A stretch of 64,000 nucleotides of DNA from Serinus canaria (lineage: Eukaryota; Chordata; Aves; Passeriformes; Fringillidae). The translations under genes were made by a program, and so were the position numbers. Of this stretch, positions 35,501-43,880 are shown in pieces; positions within the stretch are counted from its first letter, which is position 1; every line of letters starts with the position of its first letter. The DNA lies in contig NC_066336.1 in the NCBI RefSeq assembly GCF_022539315.1, positions 4,468,600-4,532,599 on the forward strand. Reading direction: 5' to 3'. Under the pieces are notes generated by a model. The model made no database searches and was not told where the DNA came from. It worked only from the letters and a program-made list of their open reading frames with translations.

Positions 35501-38500
35501 CCTGCTGGTGGCACCCCAGATGGCACCACAGTGGGCGCTGCCCCACGCTGTGCACCCCAAAGATGCTCCTGCTGGTGTGGCTGCAGTGCCCATGGCCGTG
35601 CTCTTATCCCAAAATTTTGTCCCTGGGGAGCTAGGAAATGCATCCATCATGCCCAAGGCAGCTGTGGAGCGTTTCCCAGCTCGCCCACAGCCCATTCAAC
35701 CACTGGAAACATTTGCTCCGGGCTCTGCTCCGCTCCCGGCCTTGGCTCCACACCCACGGCTTTCCAAGCCACTGCTCTGGAGCTGGACCAAGGGATGGGG
35801 ACTGGGACAAGGCCAGCGGTGCCCTCTGCTCTCCATGGGGCACGGGGACACCCTGAGAGGACACTGAGGTGGTGGGCACCTGTAGGATCTCACAGCCTGG
35901 GCTGTCCCCATGTCCAGACTCCCCAAAGCTGGATTTGGGATGCCAGAAGCCCCCGGCCAAGAGCAACACCAGCCTGGAACCTACACCATCCATCCTGCAG
36001 CCATCCAAGGGTTTGGCTGCCCAGGCTGGATCTCCTGGCCCTCTGGAGAGCGCCATGCCCAGCACAGCTCCGTGCCAGCCCCGGGGCAATGTGGGGACAC
36101 ACCGCAGCCATTTCCTGCAGGAGCAGCTCCCGAGGACGTGGATCTGCTCCCGCCTTGCCACGCTGCAGCCTGGCACTGTGGGCACTGTGGATCTGCTCCC
36201 TCGCTGCCAGCCCAGGCACTGTGGGCACCAGGGACTGAGGGCACCAGGGCCAGTCGCCCTGTGCCCTCCCAGCAGCCCCCCACACACCCAGCAGTGCCTG
36301 CTCAGACCCTCTGGAGCTCATCTGGACCCCGCAGGCTCTGCCAAGAGCAACCACAGAGCAGCCACAGAGCCCTGCTTGCGCAAGGTTTGGCCACCACCCA
36401 GCAGAGCCGTGGCAGCCTGGGGCTTACTTTCGAGGAGAAAGGTGTTGGGGCAGCCTCGGTGTCCCCGGTGTCCCCACAGGTGACACGGAGCTGCCTGGCA
36501 TCCCTGGCACGAGCTAAGGGCAAAGCCCACCCAGCTGCACCCAGACCCCAAATTTACACCTGGGGATGGCCTGGAGGGGCTTTGGGTCACCCGAGGGTCA
36601 CTCAGGGCCACCTCACAGGTCACCCAAGGCCACGTCATGGGTCACCCAGGGCCACTCACTGCGTGGGCTGGACCAGGGGCACGGTGCCCAGGCGCAGCAC
36701 CACCAGCCCCCGGGCGCTGCGGATCTTTTTGATGGACGAGATCTTGAGCAGGTCGAACCTTTTAACCAGGTTAAAACCTGCAGGACAGAGCAGGGGACAT
36801 GAGACAGGCAGGTGACAGTCCCCAGGCAGGTCACAGAGCCCATCCTGGGGTGTCAGGGGATCCCTGAGAGGGTCTTTCCTTACCCGTGACATTCTCATAC
36901 TTGTCCCCAGCCAGATCCTCGTCCCAGAGCTGCGGGCACAGCTCCCCTGTGAGGCAGATCGCATCGCTCTCACTGCAGTGTCCCCAGGCGTGGTGGGACA
37001 AGCAGGGTGGCACCACACAGAGCTCCCCAAGCCCAGGAGGGTCTCGGGGTGCTGCCAGGAGCCAGCCCCGCGAGGCAGCCCAGACCAAGCAAACCCAGCT
37101 CCCAGGAAGAGGGAGGAGGGAGGCTGGAGTGCTCCAGGAGCAGCTGGGAGGGGACAGAGCTTGGGAGGGGACAGAGCTGGCCCTGCTGCCTCCCACAGGT
37201 GAAATGCTTTCCCCAGCCCTGGCTGTTCTGCCTCCAGACAGCCCCACAGCTGCAATCAGCATCAGGAGACTGGGACGGCTGCCAGGGACACCCACAGCGC
37301 CATCGAGATCTGTCCCTTCCTGCCCCATCCCGGGGACAGCTCAGAGCTGGTGGCCCGCAGGGACAGGCGTGAGGGTCCAGCCAGAGGCTGAGGAGCAGGA
37401 AATGCCGTGTCAGGAGTGGTCACAGGGGTGCTGCTGTTGCTTGCAGGGATAAATCACGGCTGCAGCAGCACCGAGCCACCTCCAGATGTGCCAGATGTTG
37501 GGAGGTGCGAGATAAAGGAGTAAACAAGGGGGTAGGGAGGGAGGGATTTGTTTTGTCTCCGTGCAAAGCGGCCCTGGAGCAGGATGGGCACCAAAGATGC
37601 TCCCACCTCTTCCTTGGATGTTCCAGGGGGTCTCTGACCCCCCCAGCCCCTGCCCACCTCTGTCCAAGAGCTTGGCACCACCGTGGCTTGTGGCCCAGAC
37701 TGGCCACGGGGCCAGCAGTAGTGTGGGGACATGCTCTGGGCATGGGGACCCTAGCCAATGTCACAGCAGGGAATGTCACAGCCGGGTGCAGAGTCCCCTC
37801 CCGCCACCGGTGACATCACCCTCAGCAGGGCAGGGGACACCAAGGAGCATAAATCACCCCGGTGCCACCCCTCTGTAGCCTCTCCCAGCCCTGGGAAGGG
37901 AAAATCCTGCCTGTCCAACCCTCTGTCCCTCAGGAGAGGCTGGGACACACGAGGCCACTCCATGACGGGCAGCAGGAGCAGGTGACAGTGACAGTGTCCC
38001 CTCCTGGGCAAACCCGGGGTCCCCCGGGCCAAGCCACCGCTCCACCCCCACCGACCCTGATGCAACCACGGCGTCGCTTCCAGCAGCTCCTCCCCTGGAG
38101 CCCGGGGCTCATCCCACAGGCCGGGGACATCCTGCAGAGCTGGCCTTGGCCACTGTCCCCCTGTCCCCAGCTGCACCTGGACACCCGCCAGCCCTCCACC
38201 ATCGTGTGGATCATGGCCAAACCTCTTCCGACTCGCAGCTGGAGGCCAAACCTCCCTCGGGAGCTCTGTGCACCCTCACCCTGCCCGGAGCGGTCCTGGC
38301 TCACCTGCCCCGCCCGGACCCAGCTCCAGCCGCGCTGCCTTGGCTGTCACCGAGCGTCCCCTGGTCCCAAAGGGGCCGAGCCCCATCCCTCCCCATGGCC
38401 AGGGCTGTAGGGGCGGTGTCAGGCTGTCCTGGTTCACTCGGCTCTGCTCTCCCTGGCCCCTGCCCGCGGGGGATGCTGAGCACAGCCCAGGAGCTCAGTC

Positions 38501-38719
38501 TGGAGCCACCACTCCGGTCCTGGCACGTGGGGACCTGGCACAGCTCACGGTGTCTGCAGCCACCTCTGCTCTGCCACCCCTGGGTCTGAGCCAGCTGTGA
38601 CAGGGACAGAGGAGGTGGCTCCCAAGCCCTCGGTGGTCCTTACCTTCCGCTGGCAGCAGCTCCTTCCCCTGGCAGGCGCTGATGAGCCCGGCGAGTGCCA
38701 GGGCCCAGAGACCCCTCAT
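16053..38719 (-). CDS. COL16A1: COL16A1, collagen alpha-1(XVI) chain (70 coding exons, 1,605 aa)
   Basis: Homotrimeric FACIT-like fibril-associated collagen of fibrillin- and collagen-containing matrices. The ATG is at 38717-38719 and the TGA at 16053-16055. I placed 70 coding exons (listed in the segment entries); the summed length of 4,818 nt is in frame and gives 1,605 aa against 1,604 in human. Residues 1-18 are a signal peptide and about 45-235 a thrombospondin-N/LamG-like domain. From about residue 325 come interrupted Gly-X-Y blocks separated by Cys-bearing NC segments (CVVGPK, CQVCP, CQPC, CGQCP, CSCPSS, CGDC, NCAR). The C terminus contains HCSPADC and ends VKGPFG. Most helical exons are 36, 45 or 54 bp, multiples of 9 as in collagen genes. 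Confidence 0.95.
16460..17265. repeat. Intronic minisatellite, about 20-bp GGGACACTGGGAACA unit, near 40 copies
   Basis: Almost the entire 858-bp COL16A1 intron between the exons at 16343 and 17279 consists of units such as GGGACACTGGGAACATCCCA, with drift between ACTGGGAA and ACCAGGAA forms. No exon-like Gly-X-Y frame interrupts it. Confidence 0.93.
17721..19345 (-). CDS. COL16A1: COL16A1 segment 6: long C-terminal-half helix, second part
   Basis: Exons in order: 19292-19345, 19161-19205, 18943-18987, 18787-18840, 18639-18692, 18492-18542, 18282-18371, 18152-18187, 17991-18035, 17721-17909 (residues 1211-1431). Landmarks are [28 protein letters not shown] and the 189-bp exon from [10 protein letters not shown] to GMM. 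The 51-bp exon ends in AGV, an imperfect triplet that human also shows as an interruption. Confidence 0.9.
19430..19812. repeat. Intronic minisatellite, about 20-bp GATGGGAACAGATCCCTGGG unit
   Basis: About 18 copies lie in the COL16A1 intron between the exons at 19292-19345 and 19870-19941. Units alternate between AGATCCCTGGGGATGGGAAC and AGGTCCTTGGGAATGGGAAC forms. Confidence 0.93.
19870..23408 (-). CDS. COL16A1: COL16A1 segment 5: long C-terminal-half helix, first part
   Basis: Exons in order: 23334-23408, 23170-23214, 22830-22865, 21728-21781, 21569-21622, 21231-21284, 21069-21113, 20933-20986, 20818-20853, 20060-20122, 19870-19941 (residues 1015-1210). Gly-X-Y is nearly continuous apart from VAEK at the end of the 63-bp exon, which matches the family's QAEK break. 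The 20818 exon uses a GTGCGT donor; the others are GTGAGT/GTAAGN type. Confidence 0.9.
20325..20812. repeat. 22-23-bp tandem repeat with EcoRI-like core, about 22 copies
   Basis: Units of the form TCCCAGTGGGATTTACTCAG run head to tail up to the acceptor side of the 20060 exon's intron. Every unit carries GAATTC or a one-base variant, so the array would be cut many times by EcoRI. Confidence 0.95.
21305..21525. repeat. Intronic GGGACATGGGGCATGGATAG repeat
   Basis: About ten imperfect copies lie in the COL16A1 intron between the exons at 21231 and 21569. The motif alternates between GGGATCTGGGGCATGGGT and GGACATGGCACAG forms. Confidence 0.85.
23546..25681 (-). CDS. COL16A1: COL16A1 segment 4: collagenous blocks with CSCPSS and CGDC interruptions
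   Basis: Exons in order: 25646-25681, 25264-25317, 25128-25196, 24989-25033, 24853-24879, 24710-24775, 24572-24625, 24445-24498, 24317-24370, 24189-24233, 23989-24105, 23546-23581 (residues 796-1014). GECSCPSS and [10 protein letters not shown] are conserved NC landmarks. [10 protein letters not shown] matches the family's GLWMGSSWQP segment. GMA-AEK-GAK in the 25264 exon is an extra triplet break. The end of the 23989-24105 exon is duplicated 169 bp downstream. Confidence 0.9.
23697..24060. repeat. 169-bp tandem duplication covering the 3' part of a COL16A1 exon
   Basis: GAAACTCACC occurs at 23811-23820 and again at 23980-23989, exactly 169 bp apart, and similarity extends on both sides (for example CAGATCCAGGGGGTGTCAGG and CTGGCACAGTTCTCGCTGCC in both). 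The right-hand copy belongs to the real exon 23989-24105; the left-hand copy lies in the following intron and keeps a GTGAGT donor but no good acceptor. Confidence 0.92.
25430..25640. repeat. CCCCAAA-rich repeat (G-quadruplex-prone on the minus strand)
   Basis: About 210 bp of AACCCCAAACCCCCACCCC-type units abut the donor of the COL16A1 exon 25646-25681. The transcript strand reads GGGGTTT/GGGGGTT repeatedly, a strong candidate for RNA or DNA quadruplex formation. Confidence 0.93.
25765..27662 (-). CDS. COL16A1: COL16A1 segment 3: central collagenous blocks
   Basis: Exons in order: 27627-27662, 27506-27541, 27340-27429, 27211-27255, 27049-27084, 26908-26961, 26646-26762, 26535-26570, 26322-26429, 26114-26236, 25980-26033, 25765-25806 (residues 537-795). 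Cys interruptions are [15 protein letters not shown] and GEPCEP. The second Cys of the family's CEPCP is missing in the last of these (reads GEPCEPHP). The 27211 exon has GLS-ELA-GIK, a Glu where the triplet register expects Gly. Confidence 0.9.
25806..25965. repeat. Intronic GGACACAGAGGGGCACTGAGG repeat
   Basis: Four copies of a 30-50-bp unit lie between the COL16A1 exons at 25765 and 25980. Confidence 0.85.
27751..30652 (-). CDS. COL16A1: COL16A1 segment 2: first collagenous blocks
   Basis: Exons in order: 30626-30652, 30315-30377, 30134-30175, 30001-30045, 29760-29795, 29552-29614, 29398-29442, 29216-29311, 29044-29082, 28776-28820, 28072-28107, 27751-27861 (residues 321-536). Gly-X-Y starts in the 27-bp exon (VTLGPPGPK). 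The 42-bp exon is a non-helical interruption ([13 protein letters not shown]). [12 protein letters not shown] and [11 protein letters not shown] match known Cys-containing interruptions of the family. All exons here are phase 0. Confidence 0.9.
27955..28075. repeat. Intronic CCACCGTGTCACCGCACC repeat
   Basis: About eight copies of a 17-18-bp unit lie between the COL16A1 exons at 27751 and 28072. Confidence 0.85.
28240..28680. repeat. Intronic TTTCCCAAAGCCCTCTCAGCTCC minisatellite
   Basis: About 18 copies of a 22-27-bp pyrimidine-rich unit fill the COL16A1 intron between the exons at 28072 and 28776. Confidence 0.93.
30995..38719 (-). CDS. COL16A1: COL16A1 segment 1: signal peptide, TSPN/LamG-like domain and linker (NC11)
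   Basis: Exons in order: 38644-38719, 36884-36946, 36660-36777, 35226-35349, 34868-35143, 34704-34784, 33866-33997, 32840-32893, 30995-31030 (residues 1-320). The 38644 exon holds ATG and leader ([18 protein letters not shown]). KYENVTG carries an N-glycosylation sequon. The 276-bp exon is the heart of the LamG-like fold ([19 protein letters not shown]). The 132-bp exon has the conserved [14 protein letters not shown] motif (here [10 protein letters not shown]). The 36-bp exon ends at a GTGAGT donor after GGAAAT and carries the CPPC motif. Confidence 0.92.
31090..31475. repeat. Intronic CCCCACAGCACCCCAAAA repeat
   Basis: About 20 copies of a 17-19-bp unit lie in the large COL16A1 intron between the exons at 30995 and 32840. 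CCCCACAG in every unit resembles an acceptor on the plus strand, but the gene runs on the minus strand. Confidence 0.92.
31680..32030. repeat. Intronic ACTGGGGACACCCAC repeat
   Basis: About 22 copies of a 15-16-bp unit lie in the same COL16A1 intron, 200 bp from the previous array. Confidence 0.92.
32090..32500. mobile_element. AT-richer island with an 18-bp perfect hairpin, probable decayed interspersed element
   Basis: Composition drops sharply from the GC-rich, repeat-filled surroundings. Inside lie perfect inverted arms at 32334-32351 and 32375-32392 with a 23-base loop that itself contains AAAAC...GTTTT. There are no long open frames and no recognisable transposase or polymerase. I cannot name the family; an old LTR/retroelement fragment or a MITE-like element is possible. 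Confidence 0.4.
33040..33315. repeat. Intronic minisatellite, about 60-90-bp compound unit
   Basis: CAGACACCTCCCTGGCCAGG and TGGGACCTTCCTGTCCCTCA recur four to five times in the COL16A1 intron between the exons at 32840 and 33866. Confidence 0.88.
33360..33840. repeat. Intronic GGGATGGGGATGG/GACAGGGACAGG repeat
   Basis: Degenerate hexamer-based repeat filling the rest of the same intron up to the exon at 33866-33997. The segments around 33595-33690 and 33722-33815 are near-duplicates of each other. Confidence 0.9.
34180..34700. repeat. Intronic GGGGCACTCAGGGACACTCAG repeat
   Basis: About 45 copies of a 10-11-bp unit fill the COL16A1 intron, ending against the donor of the exon 34704-34784. 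A higher-order 64-bp unit is visible between 34450 and 34680. Confidence 0.93.
37380..38640. other. COL16A1 intron, no exon seen
   Basis: Unique GC-rich sequence between the first two coding exons. I found no Gly-X-Y or LamG-like frame with splice sites here. Confidence 0.6.
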
Positions 38720-39399
38720 GGTGCCCGTGGCAGAGGCTCAGGGCCCTCACAGCCACCTGCAAGGGAGACACCTCAAGATGGGCACCTGGTGGCCACCAAC
38801 CCACGAGGTTGCCCACATCAGGAAAGCCACCAGCATGGAGTGGCACTGACCCTCCTGGCCGTGGCTCGGTGATGTTTTGGGGGTCAGTGTGGCCCCCATC
38901 CATCTGCTCTACACCCACCCCAAGCCTCAGCATCCCAGCATCCCTGCGTGTCAAAGGCCAGCACCCAAATTTACTCCAAACACTCAGAAATGCAATGACT
39001 GAAGTTCCCCAGAGTGGAGCCAGGCACCTCCTGCGTGCACCCACCCGGGAAGGTCTCACTGCCTCCCGTTCCATCTCCCGGTGCCCTGTGGATCCCGGGG
39101 TGTCCCTGCAGGTCACCCCGACCTGGCCCCTCTCCTGCTTCCTGCCACGAGGCAGGCTGGGGCTGCAGCAGGGCCCGGGGCCGGGACAGACTAGACACCT
39201 TCGGCTCCGGGGCTGCTGCCAGAGCGGGACCTGCATCCCCGTCCTCCACCCCACGCACAGCCCTCGGGACCCCCGGCAGCGGGGCCACCCCTGCCTTGCC
39301 CGCTCGGGGCTCTCTCGCACCCCCAGCTCTTCCCAGGCTCCCAACCCCCCTGTCCGGAGCCACAACCCCTCCACCGATTGTCCCCTGTGCTGCCACTCG

Positions 39400-39960
39400 G
39401 CTCCGCTGGCCTGGTACTGCCCGCACCCACCCCTTCTGCCACCCCCACGCCCCCCGCTCCGCTCCGCAGCTCCCCCCGCCCGCTCCCCGCCTTCCCCGCG
39501 CCGCACCCTTCGCACCGGCGGGTCCCCGCGGCCCCGGGGCGTGATTAACTCCGCTGATTAACGGGGAATCCCCCCTCGTCCCGTCCCGTCCCGTCCCGCC
39601 GCAGGGCCGGGCTCCGCCGCGCTCCGCCAGCTCCCGGTGCGGCGCTGCCCGGGGCTCACCTGCGCGGGGCTCGGTGGGGACGGGGCTGTCGTGGGGGTGC
39701 GGGACACCGGGAACTCCGCCGCGGGACACCGGGAGCTGCCGCGCCGCCCCCGCCGCCTTCCCCGCCTCTCTCCGGGGGGGGCCAAGCCGCCCCCCAAGCG
39801 CTGCCCGCCCTCCGCACCAGCTCCCCCCCAACCCGGGGGGGGCCGCCTTCGCATCCCCGCCCTTCTTCTCCTCCTCCTCCTCCTCCTCCGGGCGCCTCCC
39901 CCGGTTGCGCCTCCCCTCCCTCCTTCCCCCCTCCGGGCTCTGGACCCCGGCCCAGAAGAG
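39400..39960 (-). promoter_or_regulatory. COL16A1: COL16A1 CpG-island promoter and probable non-coding exon 1
   Basis: A dense CpG block lies upstream of the ATG exon, whose acceptor is at 38757-38758 and whose UTR part is 38720-38756. On the minus strand CGCAG|GTGAGC at 39660 is the best first-exon donor, so an untranslated exon 1 probably ends at 39660 and starts within the following 100-300 bases. A (TCC)n tract lies at about 39866-39890. The exon start is not determinable by eye. Confidence 0.5.
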
Positions 39961-42900
39961 GGGAACCCCAATCCCGGGGGGGTGAGGGGTGTATCCCATT
40001 CCCTGGCTGCCACCCCTGTGGAGCGACTCTTCCTCCCCACAGGGAGCTGAGGGCACCCGGTGCTGGCAGCGGTGGTGGCATCGCCGGCCAGCATGTCTGT
40101 CCCCAAGGAAGGAGGGTGTCCCTCAAGGATGCTCCTCCACTGGCACGGCCCCGGGCAGACCCCGAGGCACGGGGGAAGCCAGCCCGCTGTGTGACACGGA
40201 GCTGCTGTCCCCTCCCTGTGCCTCGGGGTGGCTTGGGGACAGTCTGGCTCAGGGAGAGGTGCCCAGGGTCAGAGCGCCGAGACGGGAGCGCTGCCACCAT
40301 CCCTGCCGCTGGCACCGCCGCTGCTCCCACGTCCTGCTGATTTCCCAGAGCCCTGCCAAGCCCTGGAGGGATCCGGGCCCATCCCAGCCGGGATGTGCCA
40401 GCCTGGAATGCTGCCCTGGGGCCTGCTCCCCATCCTCCTGCTCCCGTGCATGCCAGGCCACCCTGAACCCCAAAACCAGGCAGGGAACAAGCCCAGCTCT
40501 TGCAAGTTTGGGTCTGAAGGGTGCAAATCATCCACTGGCATCTCCATGGCTGTGTCACGGCGCTAGGGTGGCGCAGGACACTCAGATGGCCCAGCTGCGT
40601 TTTCTCCCAAATTGTGATGGATCTATTCAGGCTGCAGCTTCAGAGCATGGATCTCAATAAACTCGTTAATTAACAACTGCTGCTTATGCAGAGGCAGTAA
40701 ATAAGCTGTCGTGGGCAACCCCAGCGGCTCGGCTCTGCCAGTCCCGGCTCGGCTCCGCCAGTCCCGGCGACGTGATGACAACGCTCCCTCGAGGTGCCTG
40801 CTGAGGTAATTAAGGGTAATTAAAGCAAGTGGGAACGAAAACACAGCGAATTTTCCTCTTCTCTCGTTTGGGATGATTGTTCTCCTCGAGCTGTTCTTTG
40901 TTTGGGGCCTCCCAGCAGCGACGAACCTGGGTTTGTGTGTCCTGTGGGTGCAGGGCACGGCCCCAAAACTGGCCCCACATCCCATCCCAACCCCACAGCA
41001 GAGCAGGGATGAAGGGCAGCCTCATCCCATCCTCTGCATCTCCCAGGATCCTCAATTCATCTGCAAAACACTTCTGGAGGGTTTACAATTGAGGCACCCT
41101 TCCCGTGCCTCAGTTTCCCTCACTTCCCAGGGTGCTCCCCTGGGTTCGTTGTCCCCAACCCAGTGGCACAAAGCGACCCTGACAGCCCCAGGGGTGGCAG
41201 CAGCGTGGAAAACCCCGCTCCGTGCAGCTCCTGCTCCCCGCTGCTGCTCCAGAGCACGGGATCGGCATTTCCAGAGGGAGAAAGAAGCCGGATCCCGCCT
41301 CCCCAGAACTCTGGCTTGGAGCGGCGCCCAGCGGGGGGATGGAAAGCAGGATCCTGCAGCCCCTGCCCACCCTCCATCCCATCATGGAAAAAGCAGAGGC
41401 ACGCTGCTCTTCCAAGAAACTGCCGCGCCGCCTGCCAAGAAACACGAGCCGGAGCAGAGCCCGACAATTTTGGGGCTGGAGACAAATTTGCCTCCGAGCG
41501 ACGCGGCCGTTGTGTTACCCTGGGGCTCTGCTGTCTCACCCCGAGCTCAGCCCCCCCAAAAAGGCTCCCCAAATCCAGGGAATGAGGGTTGGGATGACGC
41601 CGTCCGGACCACGCTGGCTCAGAGGCAGCTGCCGGCCTGGACGAAGCTCAGGAGGGAATTCCTGCGGCGAGGATTTCAGCAGCTCAGCATTAATTTCTGC
41701 TCCAATCCAGGCACAATTCCCCCCCTCCCCGCCTAATTCCAGCCAGGAAGGAAAGCGCCAGCAGGAATTCTTTCCAGCTTCCCTGGGCCGTTTGTGCCCG
41801 CGGTGCTAGAACAGCACTTTTTGCCTCTTTTTGGTGAAATTTCTTTGGCGGGGAGCGGAGGGAGAAGCCCCACGGAACCTCCGTCCCCCCGCGGCCACGC
41901 GGCCTCAGAGCCGCTTCTCCATCATTTCCGCCCCCCAAACCGCACATTTTTGGCACTGGGGGGACACAGCCTGGCTCCGATGGGAGCTGCAGATGGAAAA
42001 CGGCTCCAGAGCTCTGGGATCTGCTCACCCACCCCGCAACCCCTGTCCTGGAGGACTGGGGGCTGTCCCTTGTCCCCTTGTGCTGGGACACTCCACGAGC
42101 CTGTGCCTCTGGCCCGGGCTCTGTTCCCTCGCCCCATCTGGCGTCTCCATGAGTAATAAAAGCTGCTAATTGCCAACAGATGCCCCAGGAAACCCTGACG
42201 CTGCCTCTCGCGGCTGTGTTTGGCTGGGAAGGAGAGGAGGGGAGCTGGAGCAGGCCCCGGATCCCCCAAAGCAGGGGGCGGGGGGATCCCAGTGCGCAGC
42301 AGCTCTCAGAAACCAGAGCTGGAGGATGTGGCTGCAGAATTCCAGCAGAATTAGGGACCAGGGGGGGACACCCCAGGGAGGGGACGGTGCCCCTGACCCA
42401 CACCCTCCATGGGGCTGGGAGCCTCTGCTGAGCCCCACAGCAGCCCCTGGCTGTGCCAGGATCTGTCACCCACGATCCTGACCGTTGGCATGAGCAGCCA
42501 AATCCTTGTGCTCGTGCCAGCCCCCTCCCCACACAGCTGGATCCCCCTTAGGAGGTGGCAGTGGAATAATTTGGCTCCTTCCATCCCCTCCTCTTCACTC
42601 CCATGGCCACGTTGGAACCCAAACGGCTTCTTCCAGTGCCCCGAACCTGAACTGGGCACTGCTGGGATGAACTGGGCTACAAAATTGGTATTTCCCTCCC
42701 GTGGGGGCTGGGGAGAGGCTCCCCCCCTCCAAGGGTCACATCCTATCCTAGAGTCCCAGTGTTGGGGCTGGGAGCAGCCCTGTCCTGACCCACGGTCTGA
42801 ACTGGGCAGTGGCCACCAGCCCAAACTGGGCCGTGTCCTTTGCTCTTCCCAAGCCTGTCCTGTCCAAGGGAAGCCCTCAGGAATCTTGGGAGGCTTTTCC

Positions 42901-43430
42901 CAGGGGGAAAAGGGCTGTGGCCAGGATCTGCTCCCACCATGGCACAGCCATGGAGGAGCACTCACAGCAGGAGGGTTTTGGTGCCGTGATCCCACCACGG
43001 ATCAGAATCTCTCATCCCAGATGTGCCAAAAGCCACCAGCAGATTATCTCCTCTCCTCCAGCACCGCTGTCCTGACCCAGCTCCTGCTCCGGGCATTCCC
43101 ACCCACAGCTGCTGCTCCTGCTGGCCCACCTCCATCTCTGGAGGCCACATCCCTCACCTCTGGATGCTGGGATGCTCCTGCAGTGCCGGGCTGCCCACCT
43201 GGAGCGACTCCACGTGGCGATGACCTCCGAGATTCCTAATTTACTCACAGATTAATTACTCTATAATTACCACTCCTGGTTCCCACAACCAGATGCTCAT
43301 TGGCAGTGTGTGGGTGCAGGTTCAGCCCTGCTCAGGGGGGGATTTTTGGGCAGGGGGGTGCAGGCAGAGCAGGGTGACACCGGGTGACAGCCACCCCCAG
43401 GCGAAGCACGAGGCGGCGGCCGCGGCCCCA
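39960..43430. other. COL16A1-ADGRB2 intergenic region
   Basis: No gene is seen on either strand. The region is less repetitive than the introns. AT-richer islands with homeodomain-type TAATTA cores occur at about 40630-40900, 42140-42180 and 43225-43290. Confidence 0.6.
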
Positions 43431-43451
43431 CGGCACCACAGAGAGTGAACT

Positions 43452-43457
43452 TTTATT
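43452..43457 (-). promoter_or_regulatory. ADGRB2: ADGRB2 poly(A) signal (AATAAA on the minus strand)
   Basis: TTTATT on the plus strand lies about 425 bases past the ADGRB2 stop codon. The 3'UTR is therefore about 43435-43880. It is GC-rich with no second gene in it. Confidence 0.8.
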
Positions 43458-43880
43458 TCCAACAACGACAGCACCTGCCCCGTGGGGTGGGGACGGTGGG
43501 GAGGGCTGGGAGGGGGCGGCCGCGGGGGTCCCGGGGTTGGGGGGGGTCCCGGGGGGCGGCCGCTCGCGTGCACACGGTGCACGGCGTGAAGAAACATCCC
43601 GGTAGAAAAGAACGAAGGTCTGAGGGCCTCGACGGCCGGTCCTGCCCCGGGGGTGGGGTGCAGGCGTGAGCGTGGGTGAGCGTTTTGGGGGGGGAGGGCG
43701 CGGGTCCCCTCCACGCCCGCGTCCTGGGGGTGGCAGGAGGAGGAACCGCGCGAGGACGAGTGGGAGGCGGCTCTCCCGGGGGGCAGGAACCCCCCGGCTG
43801 CCTCGGAGCACGGAGCAAACCCAGCGCGTCAGCTGGCGGGGCCACGCACGGGGCGGAGGCGGCGGCGGCGGGCGCGGGGC

